A stretch of 64,000 nt of DNA, from NCBI GenBank assembly GCA_913775315.1, contig CAJYIX010000020.1, positions 1 through 64,000 on the forward strand, read 5' to 3'. The position numbers and the translations under genes are program-made. This DNA is from an uncultured Sphingomonas sp. (lineage in GTDB: Bacteria > Pseudomonadota > Alphaproteobacteria > Sphingomonadales > Sphingomonadaceae). Within the stretch, counting starts at the first letter, position 1. Each line of letters opens with the position of its first letter. The notes under the pieces were generated by a model. The model did no database searches. It saw only the letters and a program-made list of their open reading frames with translations, and was not told where the DNA came from. Below are positions 26,109 through 34,448 of the stretch, in pieces.

Positions 26109-27145
26109 GCGGCCATCGCCGCGACGGTGCCGTGTAGCAGAAGCTCGCGGCCCATGTCCTCCAGCGGGCGCGGCGTCGCCCCGCCGATCATCGCCGCCTG
26201 TTCGGGCAGTTCGCGCGCCTTCGCCTCGTCGGGGAGCACCGCCAGCGTCGGCGCACCCGCCCCGCGCAGCGCGCCCAGCACCGCGACGCCGTCGTCGCCG
26301 ATGCCGCTCAGCATCCCAACCGCCGCGCGGCCGCCCGCGGTCTTGGCGACCGATTGGAGCAGCAGGTTGGCCGAGGGGCGATGCCCCGCGATCGGCTCGC
26401 CATCGATCAGGCGGATTGCGGCATCGGGCCAGCGGTCGACGACCGCATGCCGCGTCGCCTCGCGCAGGACATAGACGTTGCCCCGCTCCAGCGGCACGCC
26501 GTCATAGGCGGCGCGCACCGCCGGCCGCGCGCTCTTGTCCAGCTTCTCGACCAGCGCGTCCGCAACGTTGTGTGCATCGCCCAGATGGACGATCACCGGC
26601 GGGCAGTTGGCGGGCAGGCGATTGACGATCGCGCTCACCATTTCGACGCCGCCGGTGTTGCCGACCAGCACGATGACGCCGTCGCCGGGCATGTAGTCGC
26701 TGCCGACCAGCACCTCGCCGCTCGCGGCCTTCGCCTTCACCGCCTTGCCCGCCGCCGCCGCCTTGACCAGCTTGGCGAGGCGCGGACCGATCTTGCGGAA
26801 CTCCTCCATCGTCGCCGCCTTGGGCTTCGGGAAGCAGTCATAGGCGCCGAGCTCCAGCGCCTCGAGCGTCGCGGCCGATCCCTTCTGCGTCAGCGACGAC
26901 AGCATGATGATCGGCATCGGCCGCTCCGCCATCACCTCGCGCAGCAGCTCGAGGCCGCTGGTCCCCGGCATCTCGACATCGAGCGTCACCACGTCGGGAT
27001 AGTCGCGCGCGATCAGGCGGCGCGCCTCGTCCGCATTGGCGGCGTGATCTATGACGGTGATCCCCGGCGCCTCCTCGAGGATGGTGGTGAACAGTGCGCG
27101 CATCGTCGTCGAATCGTCGACGATCAGGACACGGACCGGTGGCAT
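26105..27145 (-). CDS. CheB-like protein with degenerate methylesterase site
   Basis: This 346-residue protein has the CheB layout: receiver domain (1-120, phospho-Asp56 in TLDVEMPG), linker, and methylesterase-like domain (155-346). The receiver looks active. In the esterase domain the catalytic serine of the SxGG-type motif is replaced by asparagine (Asn163 in VGNTGGVEM). The catalytic histidine position (QHMP in the canonical CheB of the same operon) aligns with LGDA. Only the aspartate (Asp285 in GIGDDG) is kept. It should therefore not hydrolyse receptor methyl esters and may act as a phosphate sink, receptor-binding competitor or scaffold. It lies 33 bases downstream of cheW. Confidence 0.88.
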   Translation of the reverse strand: MPPVRVLIVDDSTTMRALFTTILEEAPGITVIDHAANADEARRLIARDYPDVVTLDVEMPGTSGLELLREVMAERPMPIIMLSSLTQKGSAATLEALELGAYDCFPKPKAATMEEFRKIGPRLAKLVKAAAAGKAVKAKAASGEVLVGSDYMPGDGVIVLVGNTGGVEMVSAIVNRLPANCPPVIVHLGDAHNVADALVEKLDKSARPAVRAAYDGVPLERGNVYVLREATRHAVVDRWPDAAIRLIDGEPIAGHRPSANLLLQSVAKTAGGRAAVGMLSGIGDDGVAVLGALRGAGAPTLAVLPDEAKARELPEQAAMIGGATPRPLEDMGRELLLHGTVAAMAA

Positions 27146-27178
27146 TGGCGTTACTCCGACAAGCGAAAACGAAAGACG

Positions 27179-27655
27179 TCAGGCCGCTTCGGCCAGCGGC
27201 GGCGCGGCGACGGTCCCCACCGCCATCGCGCGCAGGTCGAGGACCATGGCCATGCGGTCCTCGACCGCGATCAGCCCCTCCAGGAACCGCTCGGCACCCA
27301 CCTGGCCGAGTTCGGGCGGCGGCTGCATGTCGGCGGGCTCGACGCGGACGATGTCGTTGACCGAATCGACGATCAGGCCGTTCAGCTGGCTGCCGATCTG
27401 AAGCACGATGATGACGTGCCGCCCGGTTGGGTCGATCCGCCCCCAGCCCAGCCGCTCCGACAGGTCGATGACGGGCAGCACGGTGCCACGCAGGTTGACG
27501 ACACCCCGCACGAACGACGGCGCGTGCGGGATCGCGGTCGTCGGCGTCCAGGCGCGGATTTCGCGGATCGCCATGATATCGACGCCGAGCAGCTTGTCGG
27601 CGATCTGGAACGTGATGAGTTGTTCGGCCACGACCCTCTCCTCTTCTTTGCTCAA
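27179..27655 (-). CDS. cheW: CheW coupling protein
   Basis: This is a 158-residue CheW adaptor that links receptors to the CheA kinase. The family core is clear: EQLITFQIADKLLGVDIMAIREI, FVRGVVNLRGTVLPVIDLSERLG, VIIVLQIGSQLNGLIVDSVNDIV and FLEGLIAVEDRMAMVLDL. It overlaps the CheY stop and start region by four bases and lies upstream of the degenerate CheB. Confidence 0.96.
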   Translation of the reverse strand: MSKEEERVVAEQLITFQIADKLLGVDIMAIREIRAWTPTTAIPHAPSFVRGVVNLRGTVLPVIDLSERLGWGRIDPTGRHVIIVLQIGSQLNGLIVDSVNDIVRVEPADMQPPPELGQVGAERFLEGLIAVEDRMAMVLDLRAMAVGTVAAPPLAEAA

Positions 27656-28017
27656 TGCATCACGCGGCGGACCGCGACGGTCAGCTTCTCGGGATCGAAC
27701 GGCTTCACGATCCAGCCGGTCGCGCCGGCATCGCGTGCGCGCGCCTTCTTCTCGGGAGAGCTTTCGGTGGTCAGCACCAGGATCGGCATGTCGCGGAACC
27801 GCTCCTGCGCGCGCAGTTCGGCGATCAGCCCGAACCCGTCGAGCCGCGGCATGTTGATGTCGGTGATGACGAGCGTCGGCTCGTTGTTCTCGAGCCAGTC
27901 GAGCGCGGCTCGGCCGTCCTCGGCCTCCGCCACCTCATAGCCCGCATTGGTAAGCGAGGCGCGCAGCAGCATCCGCATGCTGAGGCTGTCGTCCACCGCC
28001 AGGATACGCTTCTGCAT
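27652..28017 (-). CDS. cheY: CheY response regulator
   Basis: This 121-residue single-domain receiver is of CheY type. The acidic pair is in AVDDSLSMR, the phospho-Asp in VITDINMPRLDG, the conserved threonine in LVLTTESS, and the lysine in WIVKPFDP. It would carry phosphate from CheA to the motor or to another output. It is 15 bases downstream of cheD. No flagellar genes occur in the window, so a flagellar target is not shown. Confidence 0.95.
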   Translation of the reverse strand: MQKRILAVDDSLSMRMLLRASLTNAGYEVAEAEDGRAALDWLENNEPTLVITDINMPRLDGFGLIAELRAQERFRDMPILVLTTESSPEKKARARDAGATGWIVKPFDPEKLTVAVRRVMH

Positions 28018-28032
28018 GTTTCTCCCCTCGGA

Positions 28033-28581
28033 TCAGAACAGTTCGACGTCGCCCGACGTCGGCGGGACGGCGGGCCGTTGGATTTGCGGAAAGGCCTGTG
28101 CCACCTCGCGGCAGCGCACCCGCCCGCTGGCAGGTTGCAGGTCGAGGCGGCGCGCCAGCGTGCCCCCGGTATCGGCGCGGGCAAGCGCGATGCCGTCGTC
28201 GCGCAGGAAGCGGCGCGCGAACTCGGCATTCTCGGTCCCGATCGCGCGCATCCCCGAATGGAGATTGGCGCCGCCATAGAGGTGCGCGCGCATCGTCGGC
28301 CGCGTCGCGCCGCGCTTCAGCATGCCGTTGACCAGCATCTCCATGGCATAGAGGCCGTAGCGGCGCGCTTCCTCGCCCGGTCCCGATCGGACATGCTCAG
28401 GCGGGGTGGGCAACAGGAAGTGGTTCATGCCGCCCACGCCCGCGACCGGATCGAAGAGGCAGCAGGCGATGCAGCTGCCAAGCACGGTCGTCAGGATGAG
28501 GTTGGGATCGCTCGACACCTCATACTCGCCCTGAAGGACGTTGTGGCGCTGCTGCCGGGGGGCGGCCGTGATCGGTGCCAT
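28033..28581 (-). CDS. cheD: CheD chemoreceptor glutamine deamidase
   Basis: This protein of about 182 residues is CheD, which deamidates glutamines on chemoreceptors and in some species binds CheY phosphatases. The catalytic cysteine is in VLGSCIACCLFD, the histidine in GVGGMNHFLLP, and the YGGANL segment follows. The ATG at 28581 shares its A with the CheB stop (TGATG), which favours this start; ATG 28587 and TTG 28593 lie upstream in frame. Its presence implies that the receptor is adjusted by deamidation as well as methylation. Confidence 0.93.
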   Translation of the reverse strand: MAPITAAPRQQRHNVLQGEYEVSSDPNLILTTVLGSCIACCLFDPVAGVGGMNHFLLPTPPEHVRSGPGEEARRYGLYAMEMLVNGMLKRGATRPTMRAHLYGGANLHSGMRAIGTENAEFARRFLRDDGIALARADTGGTLARRLDLQPASGRVRCREVAQAFPQIQRPAVPPTSGDVELF

Positions 28582-29603
28582 CAGCATCGGCAAAGCTCCA
28601 GGATACGCGCGGCGATGCGATCGACGGGCAGGATCTCGGCTAGCGCGCCGCGCTCGGCGGCGGCGCGCGGCATGCCGTAGATGAGGGCGCTCGCCTCGTC
28701 CTGGCCGATCGTCGGCATGCCGAGCTTGCGCAGCGCCGCCAGCCCCTCGGCCCCGTCCTCGCCCATCCCGGTCAGGATCGCGCCGACCACCTTGTCCGCC
28801 GGCAGCCCCGCGAGCGAACGGAACATCGCGTCGGCGGAGGGGCGATGGCCGGAAACATGCGCGCCCTCGGTTAGGCGGCAGACGAGCTGCTTGCGCCCGC
28901 TGACCGTCAGGTGCCGGGTGCCGCCGGGCGCGATATAGACGTGCCCCTGCTCGACCGGCATCCCCTCCGCCGCCTCGACCACGCGCGGTGCGACCCGGGC
29001 GTCGAGGCGGCTAGCGAACATGCGGGTGAAGCCCGCAGGCATGTGCTGGACGACGATCGTCGGCGGGCCGTTGTCGGGATAGCCGGCAAGCAGCGCGCCC
29101 AGCGCCTCCACCCCGCCGGTCGACGCGGCGATCGCGGCAATCCGGCCATTCCAGCGGAAGCGCTCGGCCGAACGCACGGCGCGGCGCGGATGCTGAAGCC
29201 GGTCGCGGCAGCCGGCGGCCAGCTTGACCATCGCCGCCAGCTCGCCGTCGTCGAGGTCGCGCATGACCCCGAGCCCGCCCGAGGGCTTGGCATAGCAATC
29301 AATCGCGCCGAGCTCGAGCGCGCGCACCGTCGCTTCCGCGCCGGCGGTGGTGTGCGACGACACCATCACGACCGGCGTCGGGCGCAGCCGCATGATCTTT
29401 TCGAGGAACGCGAGGCCGTCCATCCCCGGCATCTCGACATCGAGCGTCACGACGTCGGGATCGAGCTCGCGGATCATCGACCGCGCCTCGACCGGGGTGG
29501 CGGCGGTGCCGATCACCTCGACCTCCGGATCGCGGCGCAGGAGCGCGGTGACGACGCCGCGCATCGTCGGCGAATCGTCGATGACGAGCGCGCGCACCGT
29601 CAT
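28581..29603 (-). CDS. cheB: CheB protein-glutamate methylesterase
   Basis: This is a 340-residue canonical CheB: receiver domain (1-120, phospho-Asp55 in TLDVEMPG), linker, and methylesterase domain with the full triad. That triad is Ser161 in AASTGGVEA, His187 in VQHMPAGF and Asp283 in TGMGEDG. It removes methyl groups from chemoreceptor glutamates when phosphorylated by CheA. The start overlaps the CheR stop by four bases, and the stop overlaps CheD as TGATG. It contrasts with the degenerate paralogue at 26105-27145. Confidence 0.97.
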   Translation of the reverse strand: MTVRALVIDDSPTMRGVVTALLRRDPEVEVIGTAATPVEARSMIRELDPDVVTLDVEMPGMDGLAFLEKIMRLRPTPVVMVSSHTTAGAEATVRALELGAIDCYAKPSGGLGVMRDLDDGELAAMVKLAAGCRDRLQHPRRAVRSAERFRWNGRIAAIAASTGGVEALGALLAGYPDNGPPTIVVQHMPAGFTRMFASRLDARVAPRVVEAAEGMPVEQGHVYIAPGGTRHLTVSGRKQLVCRLTEGAHVSGHRPSADAMFRSLAGLPADKVVGAILTGMGEDGAEGLAALRKLGMPTIGQDEASALIYGMPRAAAERGALAEILPVDRIAARILELCRC

Positions 29604-30457
29604 GCCGGCTGCTTCCGGAACACGGTCTGCCCGACGGGGCGGAGCATCCCCGCCGCCTCGCCGAGCAGTCTCTCCGAATGACCGATGTAGAGGTAACCGC
29701 CGGGCAATAGCTTTTCGGCGAGCCGGCATTGCAGCCGCTCGTTCGTGGCGGCGTCGAAATAGATCATCGTGTTGCGACAGAAGATGGCGTGGAACTGCCC
29801 CGCGATCGGCCATTCGCCCAGCAGGTTGAGCTGGCGGAAATGAACGATGTCGCGAACCTCGCGCCGGATCGTCAGCGCGTCGCCCGTCCGCTCGGTCCAG
29901 AGCCGGCTGAGCGGTTCGGGGATCGCCGCCGCCGCCTCTGCGGCATAGCGGCCGGCCCGCCCCGTCTCCAGCACCTGCGCGTTGAGATCGGTCGCCAGCA
30001 TCGCCACGTCGTGCGACAGGATCCGCCGCCCCTCCCGCTCGTTCGAGCCGAGAAGGGTCATCGCCAGCGAATAGACTTCCTCGCCCGACGAGGATCCCGC
30101 CGACCACATCCGCACCCGCCGCCCCTTTTCGAGCGCGCCGACGATCTCGGGCCGCAGCACCTCGTCGAAATGGCGGAAGTGATGGTCCTCGCGGAAGAAG
30201 CGCGTGTGGTTGGTGGTCAGCGCCTCGATCGCCGCGGTCCGCGCCCGGGCGTCGTGGCTAATGTGCTGGATATACTCGCCGATGTCGCGGCATCCGTGCG
30301 CGCGCACCAGCTTGGCAAGGCGCGAGGAGACGAGGACGCGCTTGCCCGGATGCAGGACGATGCCAGCATGGGCATGCGCCATCCGCGCGACGGCGGCGAA
30401 ATCCTCGGGCGACAGGTCGCGCGGCTCGGGCGCGGCGAGCGTGGTGGCGGCGCTCAC
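29600..30457 (-). CDS. cheR: CheR chemoreceptor methyltransferase
   Basis: This protein of about 285 residues is CheR, which methylates receptor glutamates with S-adenosylmethionine. The N-terminal helical domain is followed by TTNHTRFFREDHHF, the SAM-binding region RVRMWSAGSSSGEEVYSLAM, MLATDLNAQVL and IFCRNTMIYFD. A GTG at 30457 makes a GTGA overlap with the CheA stop and is preferred; a GTG at 30466 would add three residues. A pentapeptide-like tether on the adjacent receptor may recruit it. Confidence 0.94.
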   Translation of the reverse strand: MSAATTLAAPEPRDLSPEDFAAVARMAHAHAGIVLHPGKRVLVSSRLAKLVRAHGCRDIGEYIQHISHDARARTAAIEALTTNHTRFFREDHHFRHFDEVLRPEIVGALEKGRRVRMWSAGSSSGEEVYSLAMTLLGSNEREGRRILSHDVAMLATDLNAQVLETGRAGRYAAEAAAAIPEPLSRLWTERTGDALTIRREVRDIVHFRQLNLLGEWPIAGQFHAIFCRNTMIYFDAATNERLQCRLAEKLLPGGYLYIGHSERLLGEAAGMLRPVGQTVFRKQPA

Positions 30458-32505
30458 GACGCGCACCGGATCGGCATCGGCGCGCGCAGGCCCACCAGCC
30501 CCTCGACATCCAGGATCAGCGCGACGCGCCCGTCGCCCAGGATCGTCGCCCCCGCGACGCCCTCGACCTGCTGATAATGCGTCTCTAGGCTCTTGATGAC
30601 GACCTGGCGCTGGTCGATGATTGCATCGACCATCAGGATCGCGCTGCCCGCGCTTTCGGTCTCGACGACGATCAGGACGCCCTCCGACGGCTCGCTCACC
30701 GCCCCCGACAGGCCGAGCTGGTCGCCGATGCCGAGCACCGGCAGGAAAGCGCCCCGCACGTTGAGCACGCGGTTGCCAAGGCCGGTCGACTGGACCTGCC
30801 CCCGCTCGGGCCGCAGGCTCTCGACGATATGGGTCAGCGGGATGATGTAGGTCTGGTCGCCGACCGACACGACCATGCCGTCGACGATCGCGAGCGTGAG
30901 CGGCAGCGCGAGCGCGAAGCTCGACCCCTCGCCCGGCCGCGACTGGATGGTGATGCGGCCGCCCAGCGCCTGGACGTTCTGGCGCACCACGTCCATGCCC
31001 ACCCCGCGGCCGGAGATGTTCGACACCTCCCGCGCCGTGGAAAAGCCCGGCGCGAAGATCAGCTGGTCGATCTCCTCTTCGGATAGGCGCGCGTCGGCGG
31101 GGACGATGCCGCGCTCGGCCGCGATCGCCAGCACCCGCTCGCGGTCGATGCCCGCGCCGTCGTCGCTGACCGAAATGACGATGCGGCTACCCTTGTGCTC
31201 GGCCGACAGGCGCAGCCGCCCCTCGGCGGGCTTGCCCTTGGCCAGCCGGTCGGCGGGGAGTTCGATGCCGTGGTCGACACAGTTGCGAACGAGGTGGGTC
31301 AAGGGCTCGCCGATCCGCTCGATCACCGTCTTGTCGAGTTCGGTCGCCTCGCCCTCCACCTCGATCTGGACGCGCTTGCCGGTCGATGCCTCAAGCTCGC
31401 GGACGATGCGCGGCACGCGGCTGAACACCGACTTCACCGGCTGCGCGCGGATCGCCATCGCGCTGTCCTGTAGCTCGCGCGTCAGCTGGTCGAGGTCCGC
31501 GAGCTCCTCGACGGCGGCGAGGCCGTTGGAGACGAGCCGCTGCGAAAGCATCGACTGGGTGATGACGAGCTCGCCGACCAGGTCGACCAGCCGGTCGAGC
31601 TTTTCGAGGTCGACGCGGATCGTCGCGCCCGCCGCGACCTTTGCCGGTTTCGCGGCCGGCGGCGCCGGGACGGCGGGGGGCTCGGCCACCGTCGGCGCCG
31701 CCGGAGCGGCCGGGGGGGATCGGAGGACGGGCGCCGGCGTGGCGACGGCCGGCTCGTCGAACGCGGCACGCTCGATCGTCACTGACGCCGGGTCGGCAAC
31801 GAAGTCGAACACCTCCTCGATCAGCGCGCGATCGGCAGCGGCGGGCAGGCGCAGCGTCCAGCCCATATAGGCCGCGTCGGGATCGAACCCGTCGAGCGTC
31901 GGCACGCGATCGGCGTCGGCGCGCACCATCTGCCCGCCGAGCGCCGCCAGCTCGCGCAGCAGCAAGAGCGGCTCGCTGCCGTGCGCCAGATCACCCGCGG
32001 CGGGGACGAACACAACGCGCCAGTCCTGCGCCGGTGCATCGGCGGGCGCGGCGAGTTCGGCCATCATCGCGGCCAGGTCGAACGACAGATCGGGCACCGC
32101 GGGCGCGACAACCGGGGCGGCGGCGGGCGCGGCGGTCAGCGCGTCGCGCAGCGCCTGTTCCATCGCCGCATCGTCGGGCTGATCGCCCTCGCCTCGTATC
32201 GCGGTCACATGGTCGGCGAGCACGTCGAACGCGCCCATCAGCAGCTCGACCAGCGGCGCGGTGAGCGACAGCTCGCCGTCGCGCACCTTGTCGAGCAGCG
32301 TCTCGAAATGATGGGTAAAGGCCTGGAGCGGGTTGAAGCCGAACGCCCCCGCCCCGCCCTTGATCGAATGGACCGCGCGAAAGATCGTGTTGATCGTCTC
32401 GCCGTCATGCTCGCCGGCCTTGATCGCCATGAGCGCGGTTTCGGCGCTGGCGAGGCCCTCTTCGCATTCCTGGAAGAAGATCGACTGGATGTCGTCGGGG
32501 CTCAT
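30454..32505 (-). CDS. cheA: CheA chemotaxis histidine kinase
   Basis: This is a 683-residue CheA. The Hpt domain has His46 in RAVHSIKGG. A P2-like region for response-regulator docking covers about 160-245, followed by a proline- and alanine-rich linker. The dimerisation domain (IRVDLEKLDRLVDLVGELVITQS), the HATPase domain (HLVRNCVDHGIE, DDGAGID, ISGRGVGMDVV) and the CheW-like domain to the C-terminus follow in order. It is the central kinase of this pathway. It overlaps the STAS gene upstream and cheR downstream by four bases each. Confidence 0.97.
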   Translation of the reverse strand: MSPDDIQSIFFQECEEGLASAETALMAIKAGEHDGETINTIFRAVHSIKGGAGAFGFNPLQAFTHHFETLLDKVRDGELSLTAPLVELLMGAFDVLADHVTAIRGEGDQPDDAAMEQALRDALTAAPAAAPVVAPAVPDLSFDLAAMMAELAAPADAPAQDWRVVFVPAAGDLAHGSEPLLLLRELAALGGQMVRADADRVPTLDGFDPDAAYMGWTLRLPAAADRALIEEVFDFVADPASVTIERAAFDEPAVATPAPVLRSPPAAPAAPTVAEPPAVPAPPAAKPAKVAAGATIRVDLEKLDRLVDLVGELVITQSMLSQRLVSNGLAAVEELADLDQLTRELQDSAMAIRAQPVKSVFSRVPRIVRELEASTGKRVQIEVEGEATELDKTVIERIGEPLTHLVRNCVDHGIELPADRLAKGKPAEGRLRLSAEHKGSRIVISVSDDGAGIDRERVLAIAAERGIVPADARLSEEEIDQLIFAPGFSTAREVSNISGRGVGMDVVRQNVQALGGRITIQSRPGEGSSFALALPLTLAIVDGMVVSVGDQTYIIPLTHIVESLRPERGQVQSTGLGNRVLNVRGAFLPVLGIGDQLGLSGAVSEPSEGVLIVVETESAGSAILMVDAIIDQRQVVIKSLETHYQQVEGVAGATILGDGRVALILDVEGLVGLRAPMPIRCAS

Positions 32506-32798
32506 GCTGCCACCTCCGCATCGGCCAGCAGCTCGCCGAGCAGCCGGTCGGCGACGCCGCAGACGCGCGCCGCCTCCTCGACCGCGCGCGACGCGGCGAT
32601 CAGGCGGATCTCGGTCGTCCCCTCCGCCCCGGTGCGCAGCGCGCTGAGCAGAAGCTGGATCCCGGCAAGCCCGATCCGCTCCACCTTGCCGGCATCGATG
32701 CCGATCGCACCGCCCAGATCGAGCATGTCGCGCAGTTCGTTGGCCATCAGCCGGACCCCCGATCGGTCCAGCACCGGCAGCATGGTCAGGCGGCGCAT
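32502..32798 (-). CDS. STAS-domain protein lacking the phosphorylated serine
   Basis: This is a 98-residue single STAS domain. The usual DSAGLQLLL-type motif reads RIGLAGIQLLL (residues 41-51), so the serine phosphorylated in anti-sigma-factor antagonists is Leu44. STAS proteins occur next to cheA in several alphaproteobacterial systems and probably act as binding modules. It lies between the receptor gene (23-bp gap) and cheA (4-bp overlap). ATG 32783 is a shorter alternative start. Confidence 0.85.
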   Translation of the reverse strand: MRRLTMLPVLDRSGVRLMANELRDMLDLGGAIGIDAGKVERIGLAGIQLLLSALRTGAEGTTEIRLIAASRAVEEAARVCGVADRLLGELLADAEVAA

Positions 32799-32821
32799 CG
32801 CTCCGTCTCCCCTTCGGATGC

Positions 32822-34351
32822 TCAGAACTCGGACCAGTCCTCGGCGTGCGCGACGGCAAGGTTGCCGCGCGTCACCGGACGGGGGGCCGAACGAGCCGTC
32901 TTCTTGCGCGCGGGCTGCGGCACGGCACGGACGGGCGCGGGCGCCGAATGCCCCTCGCCCGACAGCGTGAAGCGCGAGACGAGGCCGGTCAGCTGGTCGG
33001 CCTCCCCCGCCAGGCTGCGCGCCGCCGCGGTCGATTGCTCGACCATCGCGGCATTCTGCTGCGTCATCTTGTCCATCTCGCCCACCGCGGCGTTGACCTG
33101 TTGCAGGCTGTTCGACTGCGACGCGGCGAGTTCGGAGATGTTGGCGGCGAGGCTGGCGATCTCCGCCACCTTGCCGACGATGCGGTCGAGCGCGGCGCCC
33201 GACTGCCCCACCAGGTCGACGCCGCGGCTCACCTGCTTAGAGCTTTCGCCGATCAGCTCCTTGATATGCTTGGCCGCGTCGGCCGACCGCTGGGCGAGCG
33301 CACGCACTTCGTTGGCGACCACCGCAAAGCCCTTGCCCGCGTCGCCCGCGCGTGCCGCCTCGACCCCGGCGTTAAGCGCCAGGAGATTGGTCTGGAAGGC
33401 GATGCCGTCGATCACGTTGATGATCTGCGCGATCTCCTGCGCCGAGCGCTCGATGTCGTCCATCGCCGCGACCGCTTCCTTGACGACGGTGCCGCCGCGG
33501 GTCGCGTCGCCATGCGCCTCCGCCACCGAACGGTTGACGTGCGCGGCACCGTCGGCGGTCTCGCGGATGCCGCCTGTCAGCTGGTCCATCGCCGCCGCCG
33601 TCTGCTCGAGCGAGGCGGCCTGCTGCTCGGTGCGCGAGGACAGGTCGTCCGACGCCTGGCTGATCTCGATCGACCCGGTGTTGATGCTCTCGGCCGTCTC
33701 CGACACCTGCGTCAGCGTCTCGCTGATCCGGCTGCGCATGAACTCGAAGTCCTGCTCGACCTTGCGGAACGTCTCCGGCAGCCCCTCCAGCGTCACGGTG
33801 AAGTCGCCCTTGGCCAGCGCCTCCAGCGCCGAGCCGACCTGCGCGATCACGGCCAGGCGCTGCGCCTCCTCGGCCCGGAAATAGCTCGACAGCGCGACGT
33901 CCATGTCGAGCAGCGCGCACTTCACCAGCGTGCCGATCACCTTGCCCAGCCGGTTGCCCGCCAGCCGCGCGATCGGCGACTGTGCGATCATCTCGCCGAT
34001 CAGCTGCTCGAGCACCATCGCATAGCCGCCGATGTACCAGGTCGGAGCGAGGCCAATCTTGGCGTGGACGTTGCCGATCTGCTCGGCCTTGGCGAAGTAA
34101 CCGTCGCCGATATCGCGCGAGAAAAGCTGGACCCAATGGTTGAACTGCTTGTCGCGCGCATGATCCATCGTCTGGCGCGAGGTAAAGAAGCGGGCGGTGT
34201 CGGGCGTCGCCGACATCTTGGTATAGAAGTCGTCGAGCGCGGCCGGCGCGTGCTTCTGAATGGCCCGCAGGATGCGGGGGAAGCTGGCATAGTCGTCAGC
34301 ATCGATACCGAAGAATTGCAGTCTGTTCTGATTGGCTGACGAATTGTCCAT
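32822..34351 (-). CDS. Globin-coupled methyl-accepting chemotaxis protein
   Basis: This 509-residue cytoplasmic chemoreceptor has no transmembrane segment. The N-terminal protoglobin sensor (about 10-165) has the proximal haem histidine at His96 in [10 protein letters not shown], as in HemAT-type oxygen sensors. A HAMP-like stretch (about 170-230) leads to a long coiled-coil signalling domain whose tip contains [20 protein letters not shown]. The C-terminus DWSEF fits the x-W-x-x-F tether that binds CheR in other receptors. It is the first gene of the chemotaxis operon and probably makes that pathway respond to oxygen or another haem ligand. Confidence 0.95.
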   Translation of the reverse strand: MDNSSANQNRLQFFGIDADDYASFPRILRAIQKHAPAALDDFYTKMSATPDTARFFTSRQTMDHARDKQFNHWVQLFSRDIGDGYFAKAEQIGNVHAKIGLAPTWYIGGYAMVLEQLIGEMIAQSPIARLAGNRLGKVIGTLVKCALLDMDVALSSYFRAEEAQRLAVIAQVGSALEALAKGDFTVTLEGLPETFRKVEQDFEFMRSRISETLTQVSETAESINTGSIEISQASDDLSSRTEQQAASLEQTAAAMDQLTGGIRETADGAAHVNRSVAEAHGDATRGGTVVKEAVAAMDDIERSAQEIAQIINVIDGIAFQTNLLALNAGVEAARAGDAGKGFAVVANEVRALAQRSADAAKHIKELIGESSKQVSRGVDLVGQSGAALDRIVGKVAEIASLAANISELAASQSNSLQQVNAAVGEMDKMTQQNAAMVEQSTAAARSLAGEADQLTGLVSRFTLSGEGHSAPAPVRAVPQPARKKTARSAPRPVTRGNLAVAHAEDWSEF

Positions 34352-34448
34352 CTGACCGTCTCCACTTGGGCGCGAGGCGATCCAAGCGGTTTCGCGGTAA
34401 CCAAAATCCTAACCTGCGTAGAACTACGGATGCCCCGCGGCCGGGGTG

